A DNA stretch of 7,585 nt from an uncultured Bacteroidales bacterium (GCA_947074165.1 CAMTOT010000132.1:1-7585); one strand, 5' to 3'. Shown: positions 1 through 6,567, numbered from the stretch's first letter. Made by a program: numbers and translations. The notes: generated by a model from the sequence alone, not told the origin.

Positions 1-46
1 AGATAATGAGCGGTGACTGGAGTTCAGACGTGTGCTCTTCCGATCT
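1..46 (+). other. Illumina TruSeq adapter with i7 index (artefact)
   Basis: This is library adapter sequence, not genome. Bases 13-46 match the standard Illumina TruSeq read-2 adapter (starting GTGACTGGAGTTCAGACG and ending CTCTTCCGATCT). Bases 1-4 (AGAT) are the end of the P7-side sequence, and bases 5-12 (AATGAGCG) sit exactly where the 8-base i7 index belongs. The reverse complement of the index, CGCTCATT, is what I remember as TruSeq HT index D703. The insert therefore begins at base 47, and anything upstream of the first gene beyond that point is missing from the assembly. Confidence 0.97.
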
Positions 47-135
47 ATTTACATTTGTATTCATAGTAAACAATACTTTACCATGTCTATACAATAAGTT
101 ACCGGCACAGAATAAGATAAAACAGGATAATTATT
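47..135 (+). promoter_or_regulatory. Leader of the XRE regulator gene, weak promoter only
   Basis: This AT-rich stretch is all the genuine sequence before the first gene. A TTTG at 54-57 followed by TACTTTAC at 74-81 loosely resembles the Bacteroidetes -33/-7 pair (TTTG and TAnnTTTG). However, the -7 box has two mismatches and the spacing of 16 bases is shorter than usual. The real promoter may lie in sequence lost behind the adapter. No Shine-Dalgarno sequence stands before the ATG at 136. Confidence 0.2.
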
Positions 136-624
136 ATGAAAGATAAAATCAGTCAGATCATATCATATAAAAGAATGAATCTTGCAAATTTTGCAGACAC
201 CATAAACATATCCCGTTCTACGGTTTCACACATTCTTAACGGACGTAACCTACCTACTTACAATATCTTACTCAAGATTGTTTCTTGTTTTCCGGACATA
301 TCAAGAGATTGGTTATTTTTTGATGAAGGACCGATGATAGCATCTGCACAAGATGAAAATTCGCATGAAAACATTAAAAAGACATTGAATAACGGCGATG
401 AGAATCTGTTATTCCAGCCCGATGGTCTACCAAATACTAATTATCACACGGATTTGAGCTCAAAAAGCGTACATAATAGTTCTAATCAGCATGATATAAA
501 TCCGCAAAATGTTGTAATCAAAGAAATTGACAATACGAAAACGATATCAAAGATTATGATATTTTATTCAGATAATACATTCGAAAACTTCATACCTGAG
601 AATCAGGATAAGAAAACCCGTTAG
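136..624 (+). CDS. XRE/Cro-C1-type helix-turn-helix DNA-binding protein
   Basis: Likely a cytoplasmic transcriptional regulator of 162 residues. The first 65 or so residues form an XRE-like helix-turn-helix: residues 16-39 hold the pattern FADTINISRSTVSHILNGRN, with an alanine-rich first helix, a short turn, and the recognition helix SRSTVSHILNG. LPTYNILLKIVSCFP then fits the next helix. The DWLFFDEGPM that follows is typical of Bacteroidales members. Residues 70-130 are polar, low in complexity and probably disordered. The end (about 134-155, KTISKIMIFYSDNTFENFIP) looks like a short beta-rich module that I associate with Bacteroidales XRE proteins; that is memory, not a search. No ligand-binding or enzymatic domain is visible. 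It lies 68 bases before pyrK on the same strand, so it might regulate itself or the pyr genes, but nothing in the sequence proves this. The ATG at 136 is chosen because the HTH starts soon after it. Confidence 0.82.
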   Translation: MKDKISQIISYKRMNLANFADTINISRSTVSHILNGRNLPTYNILLKIVSCFPDISRDWLFFDEGPMIASAQDENSHENIKKTLNNGDENLLFQPDGLPNTNYHTDLSSKSVHNSSNQHDINPQNVVIKEIDNTKTISKIMIFYSDNTFENFIPENQDKKTR

Positions 625-640
625 AAGAGATATTTTTTTG

Positions 641-648
641 TATTTTTG
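641..648 (+). promoter_or_regulatory. Bacteroidetes-type -7 promoter box for pyrK-pyrD
   Basis: TATTTTTG is an exact match to the Bacteroidetes -7 consensus TAnnTTTG and is followed by CG. It sits just after the regulator's stop codon and would give a leader of about 38 bases before the pyrK ATG. A clear -33 TTTG at normal spacing is absent; the T-run ending in TTTG at 637-640 lies directly against the box. This suggests pyrK-pyrD can be transcribed separately from the regulator gene. Confidence 0.5.
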
Positions 649-692
649 CGCCTATATTATTATGATATAAACACAAATATTACAATATAAAT

Positions 693-1475
693 ATGAAGAA
701 ATTCATTCTTGATTTGAAGGTTCTTGAGAATCAGAGAATTCAATCAAATTATGCATTGATTAAACTTACTACTCATGACTCGCAACCCCTGCCGGAAATG
801 GTACCGGGACAGTTTGTAGAGGTACTGGTAGAAAACTCACCAAACACGTTTCTCAGACGTCCTATTTCTATAAACTTTGTAGATCGACAGAACAATGAGC
901 TATGGCTGCTTGTGCAGCTTATTGGCGATGGTACAAGAAAAATGGGAGAACTTAATGCGGGAGATAATCTCAATCTTGTTTTGCCGCTTGGCAATGGATT
1001 TACCATACCGACAGATACAGCAAAGAAAGTACTTCTTGTTGGTGGCGGAGTTGGCACTGCACCTATGCTTTATCTTGGAGCTGAGATGCAAAAAATGGGT
1101 ATTGAGGTAGACTTCCTGCTTGGAGCAAGATCTGAAAAAGATTTGATGCAACTTGATGAGTTCGCAAAATATGGAAATCTTCATATCACGACAGAAGATG
1201 CGAGCAAAGGAGAAAAAGGATTCGTAACTAATCACTCAATTCTTACCTCTAAACAGTTTGACAACTCATATTGCTGCGGACCAAAACCAATGATGGTCGC
1301 GGTAGCGTCATGGGCTTCAAGAAACGGAGTGGAATGTGAGGTATCTCTTGAAAATACTATGGCATGTGGTATTGGAGTGTGTTTGTGTTGCGTAGAGAAA
1401 ACAACTGAAGGACATATTTGTGTTTGTAAAGAGGGTCCTGTATTTAATATAAACAAATTATTATGGCAGCTTTAA
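693..1475 (+). CDS. pyrK: Dihydroorotate dehydrogenase B, electron transfer subunit
   Basis: PyrK carries FAD and a [2Fe-2S] cluster and passes electrons from dihydroorotate, oxidised by PyrD, to NAD+. It works in the cytoplasm as part of a PyrD2-PyrK2 complex in de novo UMP synthesis. At 260 residues it has the usual family length. The ferredoxin-reductase-like FAD domain shows RRPISI at 55-60. The NAD-binding domain has GGGVGTAP at 117-124 and CGPKPM at 195-200. The C-terminal cluster-binding segment has Cys225, Cys230 and Cys233 in CGIGVCLCC, and a fourth ligand at Cys245 in CKEGPVF; Cys232 and Cys243 are extra cysteines nearby. Its end overlaps the pyrD start by 13 bases, so the two are probably translationally coupled. 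No Shine-Dalgarno is seen before the ATG, as is normal in Bacteroidetes. The pairing with pyrD rules out other ferredoxin reductases with good confidence. Confidence 0.95.
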   Translation: MKKFILDLKVLENQRIQSNYALIKLTTHDSQPLPEMVPGQFVEVLVENSPNTFLRRPISINFVDRQNNELWLLVQLIGDGTRKMGELNAGDNLNLVLPLGNGFTIPTDTAKKVLLVGGGVGTAPMLYLGAEMQKMGIEVDFLLGARSEKDLMQLDEFAKYGNLHITTEDASKGEKGFVTNHSILTSKQFDNSYCCGPKPMMVAVASWASRNGVECEVSLENTMACGIGVCLCCVEKTTEGHICVCKEGPVFNINKLLWQL

Positions 1476-2374
1476 ACGTAGAGATTGGAGATCTTAAATT
1501 AAAGAACCCGGTAATGACAGCTTCGGGTACATTCGGGTACGGCATTGAGTTTGCCGATTTTATTGACCTGAATCGTCTTGGCGGATTTATAGTAAAAGGG
1601 ACTACGATTCATCATCGCGAAGGAAATCCTTATCCACGTATGGCTGAAACTCCTATGGGGATGCTTAACGCTGTAGGACTGCAAAATAAGGGTGTTGATT
1701 ATTTTATTGAGAATATTTATCCTGAACTAATAGATATTGATTCTAATGCGATAGTAAATGTATCCGGATCAACTATTGAGGATTATGTAGCCACGGCTGA
1801 GAAGTGCGCAGCTCTAAAACATATTCCTGCTATTGAACTTAATATCTCATGTCCTAATGTTAAGCAAGGGGGCATGGCTTTTGGTACATCACCTAAGAGT
1901 GCTGCAGAAGTTGTAAAAGCTGTAAGAAAAGTTTATCCTAAAACACTTATAGTAAAGTTGTCACCCAACGTAACTGATATAACAGAGATAGCACGTGCTG
2001 CTGAGGAATCGGGTGCTGATTCTGTATCGCTTATAAATACACTTCTTGGTATGGCTGTTAATGCAGAGAAGCGTACGCCTATATTATCGACTATCACAGG
2101 AGGCATGTCAGGAGCAGCTGTTAAGCCAATTGCTCTTCGTATGGTTTGGCAGGTGTACAATGCTGTAAATATTCCGGTAGTGGGACTTGGAGGTATTATG
2201 AATGCTACTGATGCGATAGAGTTCTTACTTTGCGGGGCTACTGCGCTTCAAATCGGAACTGCCAATTTTATTGATCCTGCAGTTACAGTGAAGGTTATTG
2301 ATGGAATAAATGAGTATCTTGACCGACAGGGATGTAAAGATGTAAAAGAGATTATTGGTGGATTAAGAGTGTAA
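1463..2374 (+). CDS. pyrD: Dihydroorotate dehydrogenase, class 1B catalytic subunit
   Basis: PyrD oxidises (S)-dihydroorotate to orotate with FMN, the fourth step of UMP synthesis, and here hands electrons to PyrK. It is 303 residues long, normal for class 1 cytosolic enzymes, with no N-terminal membrane helix such as class 2 enzymes carry. Seen in the TIM-barrel sequence: NPVMTASGTFGYG at 15-27, the substrate loop NAVGLQN at 69-75, NISCPN at 127-132 with the class 1 catalytic base Cys130, Lys165 in VKLSPN, SLINT at 189-193, the phosphate-binding GGMSG at 213-217, GLGGI at 241-245 and GTANF at 265-269. Cys130 (class 2 enzymes use Ser) and the adjacent pyrK together place it in class 1B. The ATG at 1463 lies inside the end of pyrK. 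The next feature is a strong terminator, so pyrK-pyrD appears to be a two-gene unit. Confidence 0.96.
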   Translation: MAALNVEIGDLKLKNPVMTASGTFGYGIEFADFIDLNRLGGFIVKGTTIHHREGNPYPRMAETPMGMLNAVGLQNKGVDYFIENIYPELIDIDSNAIVNVSGSTIEDYVATAEKCAALKHIPAIELNISCPNVKQGGMAFGTSPKSAAEVVKAVRKVYPKTLIVKLSPNVTDITEIARAAEESGADSVSLINTLLGMAVNAEKRTPILSTITGGMSGAAVKPIALRMVWQVYNAVNIPVVGLGGIMNATDAIEFLLCGATALQIGTANFIDPAVTVKVIDGINEYLDRQGCKDVKEIIGGLRV

Positions 2375-2383
2375 TGATTTATA

Positions 2384-2454
2384 CTTATATTATAAAAAGA
2401 AAGATGGTTATCCTGATTTATGCGGGATAACCATCTTTCTTTTTATAATATAAG
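2384..2454. terminator. Bidirectional intrinsic terminator between convergent genes
   Basis: Perfect inverted repeat: left arm 2384-2413, loop of 11 bases at 2414-2424, right arm 2425-2454, with all 30 pairs matched. The core is AAGATGGTTATCC pairing with GGATAACCATCTT. Outside the core each arm is A-rich on the 5' side and T-rich on the 3' side, so each strand gets a U-tract (TTTCTTTTTATA) after the GC-containing stem. It starts 9 bases after the pyrD stop and ends 6 bases before the stop of the gene on the other strand. It therefore serves both transcripts. Confidence 0.92.
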
Positions 2455-2460
2455 CTGATC

Positions 2461-3474
2461 TTAGCTTTCTACTTTTGGCTCAAGCAAACGTCTGAGTTTT
2501 ATTATATGCTGCTCACAAAGTGAAAGCAGGTTTTGTTTACCAAATTTATCAGGGATTATATCAGGGAAACGCTCCTTTATAAGCTGCTCATAACTTATGC
2601 CATCAGAAGCGAGCTGCTTAGTGTTTTGCCAATATTGTATCATGTCATTTATATACTGCTTAGGATCGTAAGCTCTATCGCCTGCATCATAAACAATATA
2701 TCTTTCTATCGGATAATAAGGCATTTCGTATTGTGACTGTAAAAACTCCGGAGCGAGAAGAGCCGCTTTTCTTACAAGTTCTTTTTCTATACAATTCTCT
2801 TTATCTGATTTGCTGCAAAGTTCATTCTCTGATATCTCAAATCGGCCTTCGAGATAGAAGATCTCTACGCCTTCGAAGTTGTCAAATAAATTAGCGCATA
2901 ATTTTGCAGTCTCAAGCAAAATCTGCTCAGCATTAATGCTGCCATAGGTGATAAGTACAATATTCTTTATCTGACAGTTGTTTTCTTTTGCTTCATTAAT
3001 TATGCTGTCGAGGGATTTGTGAAGGCTTTCGCCCGTAGCGATTATATCTCCGATAAACAGTGATGCTACATTTGGTAAATCAAACGTTTTATGTGCTTTT
3101 TCAATAACGTGAAGATGTTCGTCGGTTTCAAGATGCTTAGGGCATATAAAAAGGCTTGAGTGCTGATTCCATGAATAGGCTTCGGCAAGGGCCTCTCTTA
3201 TGCCGAAACATAGCCCGGCTCTTACGACATTAAGAACTACAGCATCATTCTCTAAAAATGTGAGCGGAGAGAAGAATGGCAGTACTTTTAGTATTCTTGT
3301 ACTCACGGTTTGAAGAGAACCTGAAAACTCGATACCGCATATACGCGAATCATTACATATTTCTCTGGTAAGTTTTGTGGTTACTATATATTTGTTGATT
3401 AAAATATCAGTACCCCCGGGTTCGTCTATTTTATAAACAGCAAGGTCTTCTCCTTTATAAATGTCTAATAGCAT
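2461..3474 (-). CDS. Uracil phosphoribosyltransferase-related protein, unnamed
   Basis: A 337-residue protein, probably cytoplasmic, that I do not recognise by name. It carries three motifs in the order found in uracil phosphoribosyltransferases (Upp). VVRAGLCFG at 83-91 resembles the Upp segment ILRAGLG. LFIGDIIATGESL at 139-151 resembles the PRPP-binding loop of type I enzymes. YDAGDRAYD at 262-270 resembles the Upp uracil-binding GDxGDR-F segment. Differences: the first acidic residue of the PRPP loop is Gly142 while the second is kept (Asp143), and Upp's YRNEETLEP loop is not evident. About 50 more residues separate the PRPP loop from DAGDR than in Upp, and there is a tail of about 70 residues after it; Upp enzymes are about 210 residues. 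So it may be a divergent salvage enzyme, an enzyme for another base, or a non-catalytic sensor. It lies convergent to pyrK-pyrD, which hints at pyrimidine metabolism but is not proof. No Shine-Dalgarno precedes the ATG. Base composition resembles its neighbours. Confidence 0.72.
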   Translation of the reverse strand: MLLDIYKGEDLAVYKIDEPGGTDILINKYIVTTKLTREICNDSRICGIEFSGSLQTVSTRILKVLPFFSPLTFLENDAVVLNVVRAGLCFGIREALAEAYSWNQHSSLFICPKHLETDEHLHVIEKAHKTFDLPNVASLFIGDIIATGESLHKSLDSIINEAKENNCQIKNIVLITYGSINAEQILLETAKLCANLFDNFEGVEIFYLEGRFEISENELCSKSDKENCIEKELVRKAALLAPEFLQSQYEMPYYPIERYIVYDAGDRAYDPKQYINDMIQYWQNTKQLASDGISYEQLIKERFPDIIPDKFGKQNLLSLCEQHIIKLRRLLEPKVES

Positions 3475-3545
3475 AACTACTTGTTATTATCGGTTTTCCT
3501 ATTAAACAAACTATATTGTCGAATGTTTGGTTATTATTAGTTAAT
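3475..3545 (-). promoter_or_regulatory. Upstream region of the phosphoribosyltransferase-like gene
   Basis: This AT-rich gap must hold the promoter of the leftward gene, because the trmD terminator lies immediately upstream. Read on the minus strand it contains TATAGTTTG, which has the TTTG of the Bacteroidetes -7 box but one base too many between TA and TTTG. No matching -33 TTTG is seen at normal spacing. I cannot fix a start site. Confidence 0.25.
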
Positions 3546-3581
3546 AAATAAAAAAGACCTGTCAGTTAAAAACAGGTCTTT
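3546..3581 (-). terminator. Intrinsic terminator of trmD
   Basis: On the minus strand the hairpin AAAGACCTGT / ACAGGTCTTT (plus-strand arms 3572-3581 and 3553-3562, loop 3563-3571) is a perfect 10-bp stem. A T-run follows (six T, then ATTT) reaching about 3546. It begins 15 bases after the trmD stop. The plus strand has no good T-run after the stem, so it acts leftward. It separates trmD from the next leftward gene. Confidence 0.88.
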
Positions 3582-3596
3582 ATATTATTAATATTT

Positions 3597-4271
3597 TTAG
3601 TCAAGAAGGTCTGGTCTGAGAGCTTTAGTTCGCTCTACAGCCTGGTCATGCTCCCATTCACGAATCTTTCTTTCATGACCGGAAAGCAGGATCTCTGGTA
3701 CCGTCCATCCTTTATAGTCAGCGGGGCGAGTATATACGGGTGGGGCAAGCAGGTTATCCTGGAATGAGTCAGACAAAGCACTTTGTTCATCACCAATGGC
3801 ACCTGGTATAAGTCTTACGATAGCGTCAGATATGATAGCTGCAGCCATTTCACCTCCGGTAAGCACATAGTCGCCAATAGAGATCTCTTTTGTAATAAGA
3901 TGTTCGCGCACACGGTAGTCGATTCCTTTATAATGTCCGCAAAGTATAATAAGATTGCCGGCCATAGATAGTTTGTTGGCCATTGGCTGGTTGAATGTCT
4001 CACCATCGGGAGAAGTAAATATCACCTCGTCGTAGTCTCTTTCCGACTTAAGTTTAGAGATACAAAGATCGATTGGTTCAACCTGAAGCACCATTCCGGC
4101 CTGACCACCGAAAGGATAGTCGTCAACACGATTATGTTTATTTGTAGAATAGTCTCTTAGGTTATGTATGTGTATTTCAACAAGTCCTTTATTTTGAGCT
4201 CTTTTAAGTATGGAGTGATTTACAGGCCCGTCTAATAATTCAGGCAGTACAGTTATAATATCTATGCGCAT
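3597..4271 (-). CDS. trmD: tRNA (guanine-N1-)-methyltransferase
   Basis: TrmD methylates N1 of G37, next to the anticodon of certain tRNAs, using S-adenosylmethionine, and so prevents +1 frameshifting. It is a SPOUT-family homodimer in the cytoplasm. At 224 residues it is slightly shorter than the E. coli protein (about 255), mainly at the C terminus. Seen: the N-terminal MRIDIITVLPELL, DDYPFGGQAGMV at 50-61, and the trefoil-knot cofactor segments CGHYKGIDYRV at 111-121 and ISIGDYVLTGGE at 130-141. PGAIGDEQSALSDSF follows at 156-170, where Asp168 matches the catalytic aspartate of E. coli. YTRP at 180-183, VPEILLSGHE at 191-200 and the end ALRPDLLD are also typical. Unlike the rpsP-rimM-trmD-rplS operon of many bacteria, here it stands alone, with its own promoter region and terminator. 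Confidence 0.97.
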   Translation of the reverse strand: MRIDIITVLPELLDGPVNHSILKRAQNKGLVEIHIHNLRDYSTNKHNRVDDYPFGGQAGMVLQVEPIDLCISKLKSERDYDEVIFTSPDGETFNQPMANKLSMAGNLIILCGHYKGIDYRVREHLITKEISIGDYVLTGGEMAAAIISDAIVRLIPGAIGDEQSALSDSFQDNLLAPPVYTRPADYKGWTVPEILLSGHERKIREWEHDQAVERTKALRPDLLD

Positions 4272-4287
4272 AAAAATTTTATTTTTA

Positions 4288-4295
4288 CAAAAGTA
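4288..4295 (-). promoter_or_regulatory. Bacteroidetes-type -7 box for trmD, inside a small dyad
   Basis: On the minus strand the bases read TACTTTTG, an exact match to TAnnTTTG, 16 bases before the trmD ATG. This would give a leader of only about 10 bases. No convincing -33 TTTG is seen at normal spacing. The box lies inside an inverted repeat, ATTTTTAC / GTAAAAAT, at 4281-4300 with a 4-base centre; in such AT-rich DNA the dyad may be chance. Confidence 0.38.
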
Positions 4296-4369
4296 AAAAT
4301 TCTCAACTAAATAAGGAGCGTTTTTGTTAATTTTACATCTGATTAGACTATCTACATAACACCAAATTT

Positions 4370-6517
4370 ATGAACGTAAAAGAGCGTATAGAGTATCTTC
4401 GCAGAGAATTGCACAGACATAACGACCTTTATTATAAAAACAGCACACCTGAAATATCTGATTATGATTATGATATGATGATGAGGGAACTACAGGATTT
4501 AGAAATTCAGTATCCTGAGTTTTATGACATCAGTTCGCCGTCTATGCGTGTGGGTAGTGATATTAATAAGGCTTTTATACAAGTTGCACATAAATATCCG
4601 ATGCTCTCATTGAGCAATACATATACCAAAGAAGAGGTTATTGATTTTGTGACAAAATGTCGTAATACGCTTAATGAGGAGGTGTATCTTTGCGCTGAAC
4701 TCAAATATGACGGTACTTCTATTTCTCTTACATATGAGAATGGAAAACTGACGAGGGCACTGACACGTGGTGATGGAGAGAAGGGGGATGATGTGACATC
4801 AAATGTGAGAACTATAAAAAGCGTACCTCTGTTACTAAAAGGTGATTATCCGAAAGAGTTTGAAATGCGTGGGGAGATTCTTCTTCCATGGAGGGAGTTT
4901 GATCGCCTTAACGCAGAACGTGAAGCTCAGGAGGAACCTTTATTTGCAAATCCTCGTAATGCTGCATCCGGCACTTTAAAATTACAAAACTCTAAAATTG
5001 TTGCTTCTCGTAAACTGGAGGCTATACTATATTATATGCTTGGCGGGAAGTTGCCTGGCGATAGTCATTTTGAAAATCTTAGAGTCGCTTCTTCATGGGG
5101 ATTCCATGTTGGTGAGCATACGCGCTTGTGTAAAACTGTAGATGAAGTCTTTGATTTTATATCTTATTGGGATGAAGAGAGAAAGAATCTGCCGGTTGCC
5201 ACCGATGGGATTGTGATTAAAGTGGATTCAATACGCCAGCAACAAGAACTTGGATTTACGGCAAAATCGCCTCGTTGGGCTATTGCTTATAAGTTTCAGG
5301 CAGAACGTGCAGAATCAATCCTTCGTGAGGTTACGTATCAGGTAGGCCGTACGGGTATAGTGACTCCTGTTGCAAATCTTGATCCGGTACAATTATCGGG
5401 TACAATTGTGCGCCGTGCTTCTTTATATAATGAGGATGCTATTAATGCTCTTGATTTGCATATAGGAGATTCTTGTTATGTAGAAAAAGGCGGAGAGATT
5501 ATACCTAAGATAGTTGGTGTAAATAAATACAAAAGAGATCCGAATGGCGAAAAGGTGATTTTTATTAAAAATTGTCCGGTTTGTAATACTCCTTTGGAAC
5601 GTATAGAGGGAGAGGCTGCTTACTTCTGTCCGAATAAGTATGGATGCGCGCCTCAAATAAAGGGTAGGATAGAGCATTTTGTGTTTCGCAGAGCTATGAA
5701 TATCGACGGACTCGGGCCTGAAACTATCGACGCTTTTTTCTCAAATGGTCTGATAAATGATATTTCCGATCTATTTTACCTTACTAAAAAACAGATTATG
5801 TCTTGTCCGCGACTGAAATCTGCAGCAGATGCCGATCAGTCGCTTAATGTAGTCGAAGATATTGAGACTAAAGAGATGGTCGAGCAGGACGATTCTGGCT
5901 TTGGAGGATTATTTGCCACACCTAAGCCGAAAAAAGGCAAAGAAAATAATGTAAAAGGTTATTTCACTGAAAAACTTGCTGATAATATACTAAAGGCGCT
6001 TGATGACGCTAAAGATGTTCCGTTTGAAAGAGTATTCTTTGCATTGGGCATACGATTTGTCGGTGAGACTATTGCTAAGAAAATTGTAATGTCACTTCAT
6101 AATATAAATAATATAATGAAGGCATCTTATGATGAATTAATGGGCATCGAGGATGTGGGTACAAGGATTGCTCAGAGTATTATTGAGTATTTTTCGGATG
6201 AGAGAAATATCGCAATAGTAGAGAAGCTGCGTGGGGCAGGACTTCAATTTGAGATTGCTGCAGATAAAATTGCATCGCGTACAGAGAAGCTTAAAGGCTT
6301 AAACTTTGTTATTAGTGGTGTCTTCTCGCTTCACACAAGGGATGAATATAAAGATATGATTGAACTAAACGGAGGAAAGAATACAGGTTCTATTTCAGCA
6401 AAGACAAATTATATTCTCGCAGGTGATAATATGGGTCCTGCAAAGTTGGAAAAGGCTTCTAAACTTAATATTCCTGTAATAAATGAGGATGATTTTTTAA
6501 AAATGATAAATGAATAA
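4370..6517 (+). CDS. ligA: NAD-dependent DNA ligase with an atypical insertion
   Basis: LigA seals nicks with 5'-phosphate and 3'-OH ends in replication and repair, using NAD+ to adenylate its own lysine. It is an essential cytoplasmic enzyme in most bacteria. Domains in order: Ia region (1-70, with YYKNSTPEISDYDYD), adenylation domain with KYDG at 112-115 (Lys112 takes the AMP), EMRGEI at 165-170, NPRNAASGTLK at 194-204, DGIVIKVD at 279-286 and WAIAYKF at 303-309. The OB fold includes GRTGIVTPVA at 326-335. The zinc finger has Cys402, Cys405, Cys420 and Cys426. Helix-hairpin-helix motifs include IDGLGPETI at 445-453, LGIRFVGETIAKKI at 559-572 and IEDVGTRIAQSI at 593-604. The BRCT domain runs from about 638 to 715. 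Length is 715 against about 670 usually; the excess is an insertion at about 483-531 that splits a helix-hairpin-helix. All catalytic motifs are intact. The ATG at 4370 precedes the expected N terminus without extra residues. No clear promoter box was found. Confidence 0.97.
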   Translation: MNVKERIEYLRRELHRHNDLYYKNSTPEISDYDYDMMMRELQDLEIQYPEFYDISSPSMRVGSDINKAFIQVAHKYPMLSLSNTYTKEEVIDFVTKCRNTLNEEVYLCAELKYDGTSISLTYENGKLTRALTRGDGEKGDDVTSNVRTIKSVPLLLKGDYPKEFEMRGEILLPWREFDRLNAEREAQEEPLFANPRNAASGTLKLQNSKIVASRKLEAILYYMLGGKLPGDSHFENLRVASSWGFHVGEHTRLCKTVDEVFDFISYWDEERKNLPVATDGIVIKVDSIRQQQELGFTAKSPRWAIAYKFQAERAESILREVTYQVGRTGIVTPVANLDPVQLSGTIVRRASLYNEDAINALDLHIGDSCYVEKGGEIIPKIVGVNKYKRDPNGEKVIFIKNCPVCNTPLERIEGEAAYFCPNKYGCAPQIKGRIEHFVFRRAMNIDGLGPETIDAFFSNGLINDISDLFYLTKKQIMSCPRLKSAADADQSLNVVEDIETKEMVEQDDSGFGGLFATPKPKKGKENNVKGYFTEKLADNILKALDDAKDVPFERVFFALGIRFVGETIAKKIVMSLHNINNIMKASYDELMGIEDVGTRIAQSIIEYFSDERNIAIVEKLRGAGLQFEIAADKIASRTEKLKGLNFVISGVFSLHTRDEYKDMIELNGGKNTGSISAKTNYILAGDNMGPAKLEKASKLNIPVINEDDFLKMINE
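5816..5962 (+). other. Low-complexity insertion coding segment within ligA
   Basis: It codes for LigA residues 483-531, between the helix ending MSCPRL and the segment EKLADNILKAL, which matches the family's EKSAENL-like helix. The first half is acidic (VVEDIETKEMVEQDD), the centre is SGFGGLFATP and the second half is basic (KPKKGKENNVK). It has no counterpart in the E. coli LigA sequence as I recall it. It is in frame and contains no stop codon, so the gene is not broken. It is probably a flexible surface loop. Confidence 0.7.
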
Positions 6518-6529
6518 CATATATTTTAT

Positions 6530-6537
6530 TATTTTTG
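6530..6537 (+). promoter_or_regulatory. Possible -7 promoter box ahead of dapA
   Basis: TATTTTTG exactly matches the Bacteroidetes -7 consensus TAnnTTTG and lies 12 bases after the ligA stop. If used, the dapA transcript would start near 6544 and carry a leader of about 115 bases that includes the dyad at 6568-6615. No TTTG is seen at the normal -33 distance, and T-rich spacers produce such boxes by chance. Confidence 0.3.
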
Positions 6538-6567
6538 TCAAGCATTTTTTCACTTATGCGTTTATTT

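Noticed and set aside
773..1235. Two open frames on the minus strand inside pyrK (773-1057 and 900-1235)
   Set aside because: They lie wholly inside a well-supported gene, and their proteins are rich in Ser, Cys and Arg without any recognisable motif. They are shadows of pyrK.
3507..3529. Inverted repeat CAAAC / GTTTG with a 13-base spacer upstream of the phosphoribosyltransferase-like gene
   Set aside because: Five-base arms are expected often by chance in a region of this composition, and no second copy or promoter alignment supports it.
5423..5677. Minus-strand open frame of 84 codons inside ligA
   Set aside because: It overlaps the OB-fold and zinc-finger coding region of an intact ligA, shows no family motifs and has no promoter of its own.
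5816..5962. Frameshift or assembly error as the cause of the extra LigA residues
   Set aside because: The reading frame is open throughout, and family-like sequence resumes in the same frame on both sides, so an in-frame insertion is the simpler reading.
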